Source: JACCRE01 sp049790855
Lineage (GTDB): Bacteria; Planctomycetota; Planctomycetia; Planctomycetales; Planctomycetaceae
Assembly (NCBI GenBank): GCA_049790855.1
Contig: JBAQZJ010000309.1
Coordinates: 1 to 14,094, forward strand
Reading direction: 5' to 3'
Length of the DNA: 14,094 nucleotides
Part shown: positions 7,711 through 14,094 of the stretch, piece after piece
How the letters are laid out: each line of letters opens with the position of its first letter
Position numbering within the stretch: the stretch's first letter is position 1
Translations under genes and position numbers: made by a program
Notes under the pieces: model-generated
The model's input: only the letters and a program-made list of their open reading frames with translations
What the model was told of the DNA's origin: nothing
The model's database searches: none

Positions 7711-7745
7711 CGAAGCACGAAACTCGAAGCACGAAAGCCGAAACG
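7711..7745. repeat. Five tandem heptamers of the form CGAANNN
   Basis: Five consecutive 7-base units start at 7711, 7718, 7725, 7732 and 7739. Each begins with CGAA; the last three bases are GCA, ACT, GCA, AGC and ACG. The phase is exact with no insertions. On the minus strand the units read NNNTTCG. It is non-coding, 22 bases upstream of the trmB start. From memory, TTCG-heptamer runs of this sort recur in intergenic DNA of planctomycetes and related phyla; this has not been checked here. Confidence 0.7.
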
Positions 7746-7769
7746 GCATTGTGACACTTTAGGCCGTCG

Positions 7770-7914
7770 GTGTGGCCGGGGACGGGCGCCATTGGCGTCG
7801 GAGACTCGAAGAAGGCTCGCCGGCCCGCCCCCAGTCGAACGACGCACGGCTGGAGGCGACGCGACAACGCCAGACATGACGTCGTCGCTGTCTGCGCGCC
7901 GTCCCCAGCCACCC
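7770..7914. repeat. Putative small non-coding element with terminal inverted repeats
   Basis: Left end 7770-7783 (GTGTGGCCGGGGAC) matches the reverse complement of right end 7901-7914 (GTCCCCAGCCACCC) at 12 of 14 positions. Similarity continues inward if one gap is allowed (GGGCGC against GGCGCGC). The 145-base unit contains no credible reading frame, so it would be a MITE-like or REP-like sequence mobilised in trans, if mobile at all. No clear direct target duplication flanks it. Confidence 0.45.
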
Positions 7915-7994
7915 TCGAGTCCCTGCGAAAATGTCCCAACCCGTCGTTTGCACTCGCTGCGCCCGATCCACCGCTTCTCAGCGACGCGGCGGAA

Positions 7995-8495
7995 TCAGCC
8001 GGCCGGGTCGCCTTTCTCAATCGCGACGCCGATCATCTCGCCGCTGAACACCATCGTGCCGCCGACGAAACCTTGAATCGCGAACTCGGCCCGTCGAGGG
8101 GCACGCAGGCGGATGACGCGGGCCAGCAAGTCGAGCCGGCTGCCCGGAAAGACCGGCGCTCGGAACCGCACGTCGTTCATGCCGCCGAATCCGAGAAAGT
8201 CGCCGCCGAGAACGTCGAACTTTCTCGCATAGAAGTTCGCGAGTTGCGCGGCCGCCTCGCACTGGATGACGCCCGGCATCAGCGGATAGCCCGGCATGTG
8301 GCCGCGGCACCAGAACTCGTCGTCGGTCACGTGCTTGAACCCGACCAGGCCGTGATTGTCGCGATCGACATGCACGATGCCCGACAACTGCTCCATCTCG
8401 TGCCGCTGCGGGTTGATCTCTCGGATCTCTTCGATCGTGAAGACCGGATTGTCGAAGTCGAACTCACTCAGGTCGTACAGCGCTTGTGGAGGCAT
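7995..8495 (-). CDS. FabZ/FabA-like 3-hydroxyacyl-ACP dehydratase (hotdog fold)
   Basis: With the start at 8495 the protein has 166 residues, beginning MPPQALYDLSEFDFD. A longer form from ATG 8522 (175 residues) is possible. I prefer 8495 because a 10-bp hairpin ends two bases before the 8522 ATG and would obstruct initiation there. The active-site segment is GHMPGYPLMPGVIQCEAAAQ: the His (66 in the short form) and the Glu in QCEAAAQ (80) match the catalytic His and Glu of FabZ. FabZ removes water from 3-hydroxyacyl-ACP in fatty-acid elongation and acts in the cytoplasm. The N-terminal 40 residues and INPQRHEMEQLSGIVHVD correspond to the N-terminal part of FabZ. No other fatty-acid gene is adjacent, so its exact substrate is open; planctomycetes often have several such paralogues. 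The gene seems to have its own promoter. Confidence 0.85.
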   Translation of the reverse strand: MPPQALYDLSEFDFDNPVFTIEEIREINPQRHEMEQLSGIVHVDRDNHGLVGFKHVTDDEFWCRGHMPGYPLMPGVIQCEAAAQLANFYARKFDVLGGDFLGFGGMNDVRFRAPVFPGSRLDLLARVIRLRAPRRAEFAIQGFVGGTMVFSGEMIGVAIEKGDPAG

Positions 8496-8524
8496 GACGG
8501 CAATTCGCGATCGATCAAACATCT

Positions 8525-8579
8525 AAGCCCGCGGACAACGCCCGCGGGCTTCGAGATCTCCGGACGCAACACCGCGTCC
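8525..8579 (-). promoter_or_regulatory. Two-hairpin leader (or terminator pair) before the FabZ-like gene
   Basis: Two perfect stem-loops lie in tandem. Stem 1 pairs 8562-8567 (GGACGC) with 8574-8579 over 6 bp with a 6-base loop. Stem 2 pairs 8525-8534 (AAGCCCGCGG) with 8542-8551 over 10 bp with a 7-base loop. Stem 2 could terminate transcription of the upstream HAD-like gene, but no U-run follows it. If the promoter at 8587-8615 is real, both stems lie in the 5' leader of the FabZ-like transcript. Confidence 0.55.
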
Positions 8580-8586
8580 CAACTGA

Positions 8587-8615
8587 ATTGTAGCCGACGG
8601 CCGCGCAGGAGTCAT
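8587..8615 (-). promoter_or_regulatory. Candidate promoter of the FabZ-like gene
   Basis: On the minus strand ATGACT (8615-8610) and TACAAT (8592-8587) are spaced by exactly 17 bases; they match the sigma-70 consensus at 4 of 6 and 5 of 6 positions. The -35 box overlaps the stop codon region of the upstream HAD-like gene. The predicted start near 8580 falls at the base of the first leader hairpin. Confidence 0.45.
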
Positions 8616-9565
8616 CCGAAACCGACGATCTCGCGAAGCTGGGCGAGATCGGTCAGCAGGCCATCGGGCGACAACTGTCGGTCGCGAGCCTCTTCGCGCG
8701 TCACCTCGAAACTGACCCGATCTCCCGCGTACAGCGCCGTGCGCATGCCAAGCCGCTTCGCGACGGACAGATCCTCCCGGAGTCGCGACGAGACGTGCAG
8801 CGTCTCTTCCGCCGCGATGCCCTGCTCGCTCAGCCGGGCCAGGCCTTCCTTGAACAGCGACGCAGACGGCTTGCGCACTCCGATCCGGTACGACAACGCG
8901 TCACAGGGCGCATCGACAGGCGGCAGCGTCGATTGCTGCTTCTTGAACGCTAGCCGCAGTTGCACCGGCGTGAACACCTGCCCGTCGGACAGCAGCGCGA
9001 CGCGGATTCCCGCGTTCGTCAGTGCGGCAATCGTCGCGACCGCGTTCGGAGCGGCTTCGATTCCCTGAAGCCGCGAATGAAAGAAGTAGGCGATCTTTTC
9101 GGCCAGTGCGTCGCGATCGCCAAGCTTCGCCGCGTCGTACTGAAACTCCTTGCGATCCCATTGGGCGATGAGCTTTCGCCAGACGCCGGCGGCTGCGTCG
9201 ACCTCGGGAATCTCGCCTTTGCGAACCGCGGCCGTCATGCGGGATTCCTCGAGAAACTTCTTGTACTGGTCGTAAACCTGCTGCCAGGGCGGTCCCGGTT
9301 TGCGGAAGAGAAAGTTCCAGATGTTGAACTCTTCAACGGTCTTCTCGAACGCGATCTGCAACGCGAGTCGATCCGGGCCGTCGAGCATCAGCCGGCCGCC
9401 TGTGATCCGCAGCAGCGTTCCGTACACTTCAAATGTGACCGCGCGAATCCCCGGAAGGAATTGCGTAAACGGCGTCGCTTTCACCGGCACAAGCGGAGGT
9501 ACCTCGGGACGGAGCGCGTCGCGGCTGTCGAGATGCTCCGCGTACTCGGCGAGCGTCAGGGCCAT
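8612..9565 (-). CDS. HAD-superfamily-like protein with altered catalytic residues
   Basis: A 317-residue protein from ATG 9565, chosen because MALTLAEYAEHL is a plausible soluble N-terminus; extension upstream would run through the promoter region of the divergent gene. HAD motif I is VTFEVYGTLLRI (43-54), where the nucleophilic Asp of the usual FDxYGTL is Glu46. Motif II is LLSDGQ with Ser193. Motif III Lys is Lys232 in GVRKPSASLF. Motif IV reads HVSSRLREDLSVAKRLGM (257-274): the first Asp of the usual GDS is Ser260, the later Asp265 is kept. An alpha-helical cap occupies about 60-165. HAD proteins are usually phosphatases or dehalogenases using the first Asp; with Glu there, activity is uncertain, and a regulatory or structural role is possible. 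It is a cytoplasmic protein divergent from the TIM-barrel gene, with no functional link evident. Confidence 0.8.
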   Translation of the reverse strand: MALTLAEYAEHLDSRDALRPEVPPLVPVKATPFTQFLPGIRAVTFEVYGTLLRITGGRLMLDGPDRLALQIAFEKTVEEFNIWNFLFRKPGPPWQQVYDQYKKFLEESRMTAAVRKGEIPEVDAAAGVWRKLIAQWDRKEFQYDAAKLGDRDALAEKIAYFFHSRLQGIEAAPNAVATIAALTNAGIRVALLSDGQVFTPVQLRLAFKKQQSTLPPVDAPCDALSYRIGVRKPSASLFKEGLARLSEQGIAAEETLHVSSRLREDLSVAKRLGMRTALYAGDRVSFEVTREEARDRQLSPDGLLTDLAQLREIVGFG

Positions 9566-9609
9566 GTGTCGATCGGTCGGCGGAAGAGATTTCGTCGTTG
9601 CTTGAACGC

Positions 9610-9618
9610 TGATACTAT
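9610..9618 (+). promoter_or_regulatory. Candidate extended -10 box for the TIM-barrel gene
   Basis: TGATACTAT contains TACTAT preceded by TG-A, an extended -10 arrangement, in the 126-base divergent gap. No fitting -35 is visible 16-18 bases upstream. It would give a leader of about 65 nucleotides before the ATG at 9692. Confidence 0.3.
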
Positions 9619-9691
9619 CCGAAAATCGACCGCTGCCGGAATCGCACGGCGATTGCTCCCAGACGCCTACCGTTTCGGAGAGGACAGGCCC

Positions 9692-10615
9692 ATGCCGAAT
9701 CGACGCACATTTCTCGCCGCGGCCGCCGCTCTGCCGATCGCCTCGGTCGCCCGCGGTGACGATGCCGCCGCACCGTCGACGGGCGGCAACCCGATCGCCG
9801 TCTCGACCTATTCGTTCTGGCGGTATCGCGACGATTCGAAGCTGCCCGTCGACCGCTGCATCGACGAAGCCGCGCGACTCGGGTTCGACGCGGTCGAACT
9901 GTTGCACATCCAGATGGAACGCGAGGACACCGGATATTTACAGTCGCTCAAACGTCGGGCGTTCCTGGCCGGCGTGTCGCTCTGCGGGCTGTCGACGCAT
10001 CAGGGGTTCGTTTCGCCCGACGCGGCCGTGCGGCGGAAGAACATCGAGCACACGAACCATTGCATCGAACTCGCCTATGCGCTCGGCATTCCCACGATTC
10101 GCGTCAACACGGGCCGCTGGGGCACGACGAAAGACTTCGATCAACTCATGAAGGACCGCGGCATCGAACCGCGGCTGGAGGGCTACACCGACGACGACGG
10201 GTTCGGCTGGGTGATCGACAGCCTCGAAGAATGCCTTCCCATCGCCGAGCGCTGCGGCGTCGTGCTGGGGCTGGAGAATCACTGGGGACTCGGTCGGACC
10301 GCGGCCGGCGTGTTGAAGATCGTCGATGCGATCGACTCTCCTTGGCTCAAGGTCACGATGGACACCGGCAACTTTCTCGACGACACCTATTCGCAGCTCG
10401 AACAACTCGCTCCCGAAACCGTCTACGTGCAGGCGAAAACCTACTTCGGCGGAGGCACCTGGTACACGCTCGACATCGACTATGCCCGCGTCGCGGCCAT
10501 TCTCGCCAAAGTCGGCTATCGCGGTTATGTGTCGATCGAGTTCGAGGGAAAGGAAGACTGGGAGACGGCCGTCCCCAAGAGCCTCGCACTGCTGCGGAAG
10601 GCGTTCGGACCGTAG
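9692..10615 (+). CDS. Tat-exported sugar phosphate isomerase/epimerase-like TIM-barrel protein
   Basis: A 307-residue protein. The start at 9692 is supported by GGAGAGGA at 9677-9684, seven bases upstream, and by the twin-arginine signal MPNRRTFLAAAAALP (RRTFL), with cleavage likely near residue 21. The rest is an AP-endonuclease-2/xylose-isomerase-like TIM barrel: strand 1 ISTYSFWRY-like (37-45), AARLGFDAVELL (61-71), and the metal-site positions Glu195 (GLENHWG), Asp224 (MDTGNF) and Glu283 (SIEFEG). The position usually held by a His appears to be Gln247 (VQAKTYFGGG). The family isomerises or epimerises sugars or inositols; the substrate is unknown. Tat export of such proteins, folded with cofactor, is common in planctomycetes, so it acts outside the cytoplasm. 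It is convergent with the YyaL-like gene, with a palindromic repeat between them. Confidence 0.88.
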   Translation: MPNRRTFLAAAAALPIASVARGDDAAAPSTGGNPIAVSTYSFWRYRDDSKLPVDRCIDEAARLGFDAVELLHIQMEREDTGYLQSLKRRAFLAGVSLCGLSTHQGFVSPDAAVRRKNIEHTNHCIELAYALGIPTIRVNTGRWGTTKDFDQLMKDRGIEPRLEGYTDDDGFGWVIDSLEECLPIAERCGVVLGLENHWGLGRTAAGVLKIVDAIDSPWLKVTMDTGNFLDDTYSQLEQLAPETVYVQAKTYFGGGTWYTLDIDYARVAAILAKVGYRGYVSIEFEGKEDWETAVPKSLALLRKAFGP

Positions 10616-10616
10616 T

Positions 10617-10665
10617 GTCGCCTTTCGCTTCGCAAAAGAGCGTCCTTTGTGGAGCGAAAGGCGAC
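10617..10665. repeat. REP-like palindromic element between convergent genes
   Basis: GTCGCCTTTCGCT (10617-10629) and AGCGAAAGGCGAC (10653-10665) are perfect inverted repeats of 13 bases. Pairing continues inward through two G-U pairs (10630/10652, 10632/10650) and five Watson-Crick pairs to about 10636/10646, leaving a loop near 10639-10643. The whole 49-base unit is therefore one long hairpin. It starts two bases after the stop of the TIM-barrel gene and may act as its terminator. From memory, hairpins with GTCGCCTTTCGCTCC-type arms are dispersed in planctomycete genomes; this was not checked. Confidence 0.7.
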
Positions 10666-10726
10666 GCAAGCCGACGCGCCAGCAAGGGAGACGGCGTTGA
10701 TCTAACACGATCACTTCAGCACAGCA

Positions 10727-12793
10727 CTATCCACGAAGAGCATCACGCACCTCCTCCGGCGTCGTCACCGGGGCGTGGCAGACGCCCTTTTCGCAAATGT
10801 ATGCGGCTGCATCGCCGGTGGTCGTCTTGCCGGCCAGCAATGTGCGGAGCGAAGATGGAAGTTCTCCGTCGGACACATTTGCGGCGCGAGTCGCCACGAC
10901 CTTGTTCGGTGTGAACGATTCGTGGACGGACCGACGCAACGCTGCCACAAATTCCTCCTCGCCGACGAGCACGATCTCCTGCGTCGGACCGAGCAGGAAG
11001 TCGAGAGCGATGATCGCCTGCCCGCTTGCCAGCGGCGATTGAACGATCTGGGCCGACATCGCATCGAGCGTGCCGATTGCCCGGTCTTCAAAGTCCGACC
11101 GGGTCGTCAGACGCGCCAGCTTTGCCAGAACCGTCGCCGCCAGGCTGTTCCCGCTGGGAGTCGCCCCGTCCTGCATGTCGCGCTGGCGAACGATGAGGCG
11201 TTCGTGGTCCGCTGCGGTGTAGAAGAAACCACCAGCCGGGTCGGCGAAGCGCTCGATCATCTGCTCGGCGAGTTCGATCGCGGCGTCGAGCCAGCGAACT
11301 TCCCCCGTCGCCTGGTAGAGTTCCGTCAATCCGGCGGCGAAGGCGGCATAATCGTCGAGATAGGCAGCCAGCTTCGCTTGTCCGTCTTTGGACGTGTGCA
11401 GCAGCCGTCCGGAGCCGTCGCGCATTTTCGACAGCACGAACTCCGCGGCGCCTCGGGCCTGTTCTGCCAGTGCCGGCTCGTCGAGCACTGCGGCCGCCTG
11501 CGCGAAAGCCGCGATCATCAGGCCGTTCCAGGAAACGAGCACCTTCTCATCGCGCGCCGGGGCGATTCGTTCAAGGCGGGCGCGGAACAGCTTCTCGCGG
11601 GCGACGGTTAGCCGGCCCTCGAGATCGACCTCGGCGATTCCCAGCGCCGCGGCGGCCTCGGCGGGCGGTTTCGGACGGTTGAGAATGTTCGCGCCTTCCC
11701 AGTTTCCGGCGTCCGTCACGTCGTAACAGTAGGTGACGAGCCGCGCCTCTTCCGCATCGAGCAGCGATTCGATCTCCTGCTTCGACCAGACGAAGAACTT
11801 TCCCTCGACACCTTCGCTGTCGGCATCCTGCGTGCTGTAAAAGCCGCCGTCAGGCGAGGTCATCTCGCGGGTGACGTACGCCAGCGTTTCGCGAACGACC
11901 TTCCCGAAGTCTTCTCGCCCGGTCGCTTGATAGACCTCGAGATAGGCGGGAACGAGCAACGCCTGATCGTAGAGCATCTTCTCGAAGTGCGGCACGAGCC
12001 AGAAGGCGTCGGTGCTGTAGCGATGGAAGCCCCCGCCGAGCTGATCGTACAGGCCGCCGCGGGCCATTTTGTCGAGCGTCAACGTGACGATGTCGCGGGC
12101 GTCGTCGTATCCGAATCGTTTCGCGGCTCGAAGCAGGACGCGCAGATCCATCGCGTGCGGAAACTTCGGAGCACGGCCGAAGCCGCCGTATCGCCGGTCG
12201 GCGGCGCGAAGCAGTTGACGAGCCGCGTCGCCCGGCACGTTGGTGCCGAGCGCCTGCGGATCGCCCGTCGGCTCGCCCATCGCCTGGACGGCCTGCACGA
12301 GTTCTCCCGCGGCGCGATCGACGTCGCCGCGCCGGTGCTCCCACGCATGCTGAACGTGTTGAAGAATGTCGAGGAAGCCCGGCATGCCGCCCTTCGCACG
12401 GGCCGGCCAATAGGTTCCGCCGAAAAACGGGCGTGTCTCGGGCGTGAGGAACACCGACATTGGCCAGCCGCCATGACCGGTCATCGCGACGACGGCGTTC
12501 ATGTAGATCGCGTCGAGGTCGGGCCGTTCCTCGCGATCGACCTTGATGCTGACAAAATGCTCGTTGAGCAGCGCGGCGACTTCGTCGTCCTCGAAGCTCT
12601 CGTGCTCCATCACATGGCACCAGTGACAGGCGCTGTACCCGATCGACAGAAAGATCGGCTTGGTTTCCGCCGCGGCCTGCGACAGCGCCTCTTCTCCCCA
12701 CGCGAACCAGTCGACCGGATTCCGCGCGTGTTGAAGCAGGTACGGACTGGTCTCGTGGATCAACCGGTTCGTGCGGCCGTCGTCAGAAGTCAT
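10727..12793 (-). CDS. YyaL/SSP411-family thioredoxin-domain protein
   Basis: A 688-residue protein of the DUF255/spermatogenesis-associated-protein-20 family. The start at 12793 is preceded by a GAGG Shine-Dalgarno sequence five to six bases upstream, and begins the conserved NRLIHETSPYLLQHARNPVDW segment (9-29). The N-terminal thioredoxin-like domain has GYSACHWCHVMEHESFED, with Cys56 and Cys59 forming the C-x2-C site, and GWPMSVFLTP further on. The remaining roughly 500 residues resemble the alpha/alpha barrel of N-acylglucosamine epimerase/glycoside-hydrolase folds (GGFGRAPKFPHAMDL, GGGFHRYSTDAFWLVPHFEKMLYDQALL patterns). The C-terminus ends with CEKGVCHAPVTTPEEV. No signal peptide is present, so it is cytoplasmic. 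The biochemical role of the family is not settled; a redox function for the CHWC site is inferred. Length is full for the family. The TIM-barrel gene is convergent and the DUF1570 gene divergent. Confidence 0.92.
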   Translation of the reverse strand: MTSDDGRTNRLIHETSPYLLQHARNPVDWFAWGEEALSQAAAETKPIFLSIGYSACHWCHVMEHESFEDDEVAALLNEHFVSIKVDREERPDLDAIYMNAVVAMTGHGGWPMSVFLTPETRPFFGGTYWPARAKGGMPGFLDILQHVQHAWEHRRGDVDRAAGELVQAVQAMGEPTGDPQALGTNVPGDAARQLLRAADRRYGGFGRAPKFPHAMDLRVLLRAAKRFGYDDARDIVTLTLDKMARGGLYDQLGGGFHRYSTDAFWLVPHFEKMLYDQALLVPAYLEVYQATGREDFGKVVRETLAYVTREMTSPDGGFYSTQDADSEGVEGKFFVWSKQEIESLLDAEEARLVTYCYDVTDAGNWEGANILNRPKPPAEAAAALGIAEVDLEGRLTVAREKLFRARLERIAPARDEKVLVSWNGLMIAAFAQAAAVLDEPALAEQARGAAEFVLSKMRDGSGRLLHTSKDGQAKLAAYLDDYAAFAAGLTELYQATGEVRWLDAAIELAEQMIERFADPAGGFFYTAADHERLIVRQRDMQDGATPSGNSLAATVLAKLARLTTRSDFEDRAIGTLDAMSAQIVQSPLASGQAIIALDFLLGPTQEIVLVGEEEFVAALRRSVHESFTPNKVVATRAANVSDGELPSSLRTLLAGKTTTGDAAAYICEKGVCHAPVTTPEEVRDALRG

Positions 12794-12885
12794 TGCGACC
12801 TCGAAAATAGGCGGATGGAGTCGTGGCAGGACTGTGCGCCATGCTACGCCCGTCGGTAGGCACGGCAAGGCGGGTGTGAAGCGGA

Positions 12886-12914
12886 CTGACGGCGAGAGAG
12901 CGGTCTGCTAGGCT
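12886..12914 (+). promoter_or_regulatory. Candidate promoter of the DUF1570 gene
   Basis: CTGACG (12886-12891) and TAGGCT (12909-12914) are spaced by 17 bases, and TG precedes the -10 (TGCTAGGCT). The -35 matches 4 of 6 and the -10 only 3 of 6 positions of the sigma-70 consensus. It lies in the 168-base divergent gap, about 40 bases upstream of the predicted leader end. Confidence 0.3.
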
Positions 12915-12961
12915 GGGGACACGCATTTCGTCCGCTCGTTCCCGCGCGAACCGACTTTCCC

Positions 12962-14094
12962 ATGCACCGCACCTCCATCGCCCGGCGAGCGATTTTCGCT
13001 CTCACCGTCGTGGTACTGCCGATCGCGGCGCACGCCGCACCGACCCCCGAGGAAGCGCCTCCGCTGGTTCGCGTGACGTTCCAGCCCGAGACGCCCGCCG
13101 GCGAGCGTGGCGAGGAACGAACGCTCGACGGAAAGATCGTCGTCGAACTTGAAGGCGGAAGCGTCCTGTTCATGGATCGCGGCGGCCGCATGTGGCCGAT
13201 CACGCCCGACCGGCTGACGAGTCGCGCCGAGACCGGTGAAACCTTCACGCCGTACAGCCAGAAAGAGATGGGCGAGGCGCTGCAGGCGGAACTGGGCGAG
13301 AGTTTCGAGATCGTCACCACGAAGCACTACGTACTGGCGTCGGAAGCCGGGCGCGAATACGCCCGCTGGGCCGGAATGTTGTTCGAACGGCTGATGGGAG
13401 CGTTCGAAACGCACTGGGACCGGCGTCCGCTTGACGTTCACGAGCCGGAGTTTCCGCTGTGCGCCGTCATTCTGCGGGACAAAGAACGCTATCGCGAGTT
13501 CGGCCTGAACGACGCGGGGCCGGACGTGCTCGACGCCCTCGGGTACTACTCGACGATGACGAATCGCATGATCATGTACGACCTGACCGAAGGCTTGAGC
13601 GGCGCCCGGCCGCGGAACATCGTCGAGCTGAATCGCCGGCTCGCCGGGCAGGTTTCGAACGTCTCGACGATCGTCCACGAGGCGACCCACCAGATCGCGT
13701 TCAACAGCGGCCTGCACACGCGACTGGCCGACAATCCGTTCTGGCTCGTCGAAGGCATGGCGATGTACTTCGAGACACCCGACCTCAAAAACGCCGCCGG
13801 CTGGCGGACCGTCGGGCAGCTCAACACGATGCGGATGCGGAACTTCCGCGACTACGTCAAAGCGCGGCGCCAGCCCGGCTCACTGCGGACGATGCTGTCG
13901 GCCGACGAAAAATTTCACTCGGCGAATACCGCCCTCGACGCCTATTCCGAAGCCTGGGCGCTGTCGTACTACCTGATTCGCACCAGGCGCGCGCAATACG
14001 TCGAATATCTCGCCAAAATCGCCTCGAAAGAGGCATTGGAGAAGGACGAGTCGCAGGAGCGGCTCGAGGAGTTCGAGGCGGTTTTCGGCCCGAT
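12962..14094 (+). CDS. DUF1570 zinc-metallopeptidase-like exported protein, 3' end outside window
   Basis: The first 377 residues are in the window; the gene runs off the right edge. Residues 1-25 form a signal peptide (hydrophobic core 11-22, AHA-A). A beta-rich region (about 33-90) is followed by a helical part with the start of the peptidase domain near 113 (SFEIVTTKHYVLASE). The zinc motif is VHEATHQ: His239, Glu240 and His243 form HExxH. Glu264 in WLVEGMAMYFE, 21 residues later, is the probable third ligand, as in gluzincin peptidases. The C-terminal part seen here (YSEAWALSYYLIRTR, about 321-335) continues the helical bundle typical of DUF1570. DUF1570 is a planctomycete-enriched family with predicted protease activity outside the cytoplasm; substrate unknown. 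No Shine-Dalgarno sequence is visible. It is divergent from the YyaL-like gene. Confidence 0.88.
   Translation, partial: MHRTSIARRAIFALTVVVLPIAAHAAPTPEEAPPLVRVTFQPETPAGERGEERTLDGKIVVELEGGSVLFMDRGGRMWPITPDRLTSRAETGETFTPYSQKEMGEALQAELGESFEIVTTKHYVLASEAGREYARWAGMLFERLMGAFETHWDRRPLDVHEPEFPLCAVILRDKERYREFGLNDAGPDVLDALGYYSTMTNRMIMYDLTEGLSGARPRNIVELNRRLAGQVSNVSTIVHEATHQIAFNSGLHTRLADNPFWLVEGMAMYFETPDLKNAAGWRTVGQLNTMRMRNFRDYVKARRQPGSLRTMLSADEKFHSANTALDAYSEAWALSYYLIRTRRAQYVEYLAKIASKEALEKDESQERLEEFEAVFGP

Larger units (their letters stand above)
7690..7994. other. Gene-free gap with repeats upstream of trmB
   Basis: The gap lies between the FabZ-like gene and trmB, both on the minus strand. It holds a CGAANNN heptamer repeat (7711-7745) and a possible small element with terminal inverted repeats (7770-7914), listed separately. 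Reading frames crossing it give Arg/Ser-rich translations with no recognisable protein, so I call no gene here. The trmB promoter should lie in this interval, but I see no convincing -10/-35 pair. Confidence 0.6.

Noticed and set aside
7711..7745. CRISPR array
   Set aside because: Repeat unit is 7 bases with no spacers and no cas genes are present.
7418..8020. Reading frames through the 7690-7994 gap on both strands
   Set aside because: They translate the heptamer repeat and inverted-repeat element and then run into trmB or the FabZ-like gene out of frame.
9566..9907. N-terminal extension of the HAD-like gene upstream of 9565
   Set aside because: The extension overlaps the divergent TIM-barrel gene and its ribosome site, and its translation has no family resemblance.
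10775..12859. Long plus-strand reading frames (10775-11611 and 11927-12859) opposite the YyaL-like gene
   Set aside because: They arise from G+C-rich third-position bias opposite a well-supported gene.
12794..12868. Longer start (ATG 12868) for the YyaL-like gene
   Set aside because: The extra 25 residues are not like the family N-terminus, and the 12793 ATG has a good GAGG site.

Overview
The window looks like a stretch of ordinary chromosome from a G+C-rich planctomycete. The evidence is the combination of families typical of that phylum: a DUF1080 (3-keto-disaccharide hydrolase-like) lipo/exported protein, a DUF1570 zinc-peptidase-like protein, a Tat-exported sugar-phosphate isomerase/epimerase-like TIM barrel, a secreted EF-hand protein with Asp/Arg/Gly-rich linkers, and a FabZ-like hotdog protein of planctomycete type. 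Shine-Dalgarno sequences are weak or absent before most starts, and several intergenic gaps hold dispersed-looking inverted repeats. No phage, transposase, integrase, CRISPR or defence gene is visible.

Layout, left to right. 1-1747 (-): a truncated secretin N-domain protein carrying an Arg-Asp repeat insertion. 1748-2067: divergent intergenic region. 2068-3138 (+): a secreted EF-hand protein, ending in a hairpin shared with the convergent gene 3166-4986 (-), an exported protein of unknown function. 5225-5298 (+): tRNA-Arg(CCU). 5385-5903 (-): a zinc-ribbon, four-helix membrane protein. 5962-6987 (-): DUF1080 protein. 7051-7689 (-): trmB. 7690-7994: a gene-free gap with a heptamer repeat and an element with terminal inverted repeats. 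7995-8495 (-): a FabZ-like dehydratase behind a structured leader. 8612-9565 (-): a degenerate HAD-like protein. 9692-10615 (+): Tat-exported TIM-barrel isomerase-like protein. 10617-10665: long palindromic repeat between convergent genes. 10727-12793 (-): YyaL/SSP411-family thioredoxin-domain protein. 12962-14094 (+): DUF1570 peptidase-like protein, cut by the window end.

The genes do not form one obvious pathway. Most are separated by 50-300 bases, so long operons are not indicated; DUF1080 and trmB (63-base gap) and the zinc-ribbon gene and DUF1080 (58-base gap) are the closest codirectional pairs. The exported proteins (EF-hand, DUF1080, TIM barrel, DUF1570, the 606-residue orphan) fit the large secretome typical of planctomycetes. 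I did not find a convincing undescribed multi-gene system. The most worthwhile leads are the repeat elements in the intergenic gaps, the secretin with its LTxxQ-like front part and Arg-Asp loop, the HAD-like protein with altered catalytic residues, and the two-hairpin leader before the FabZ-like gene.
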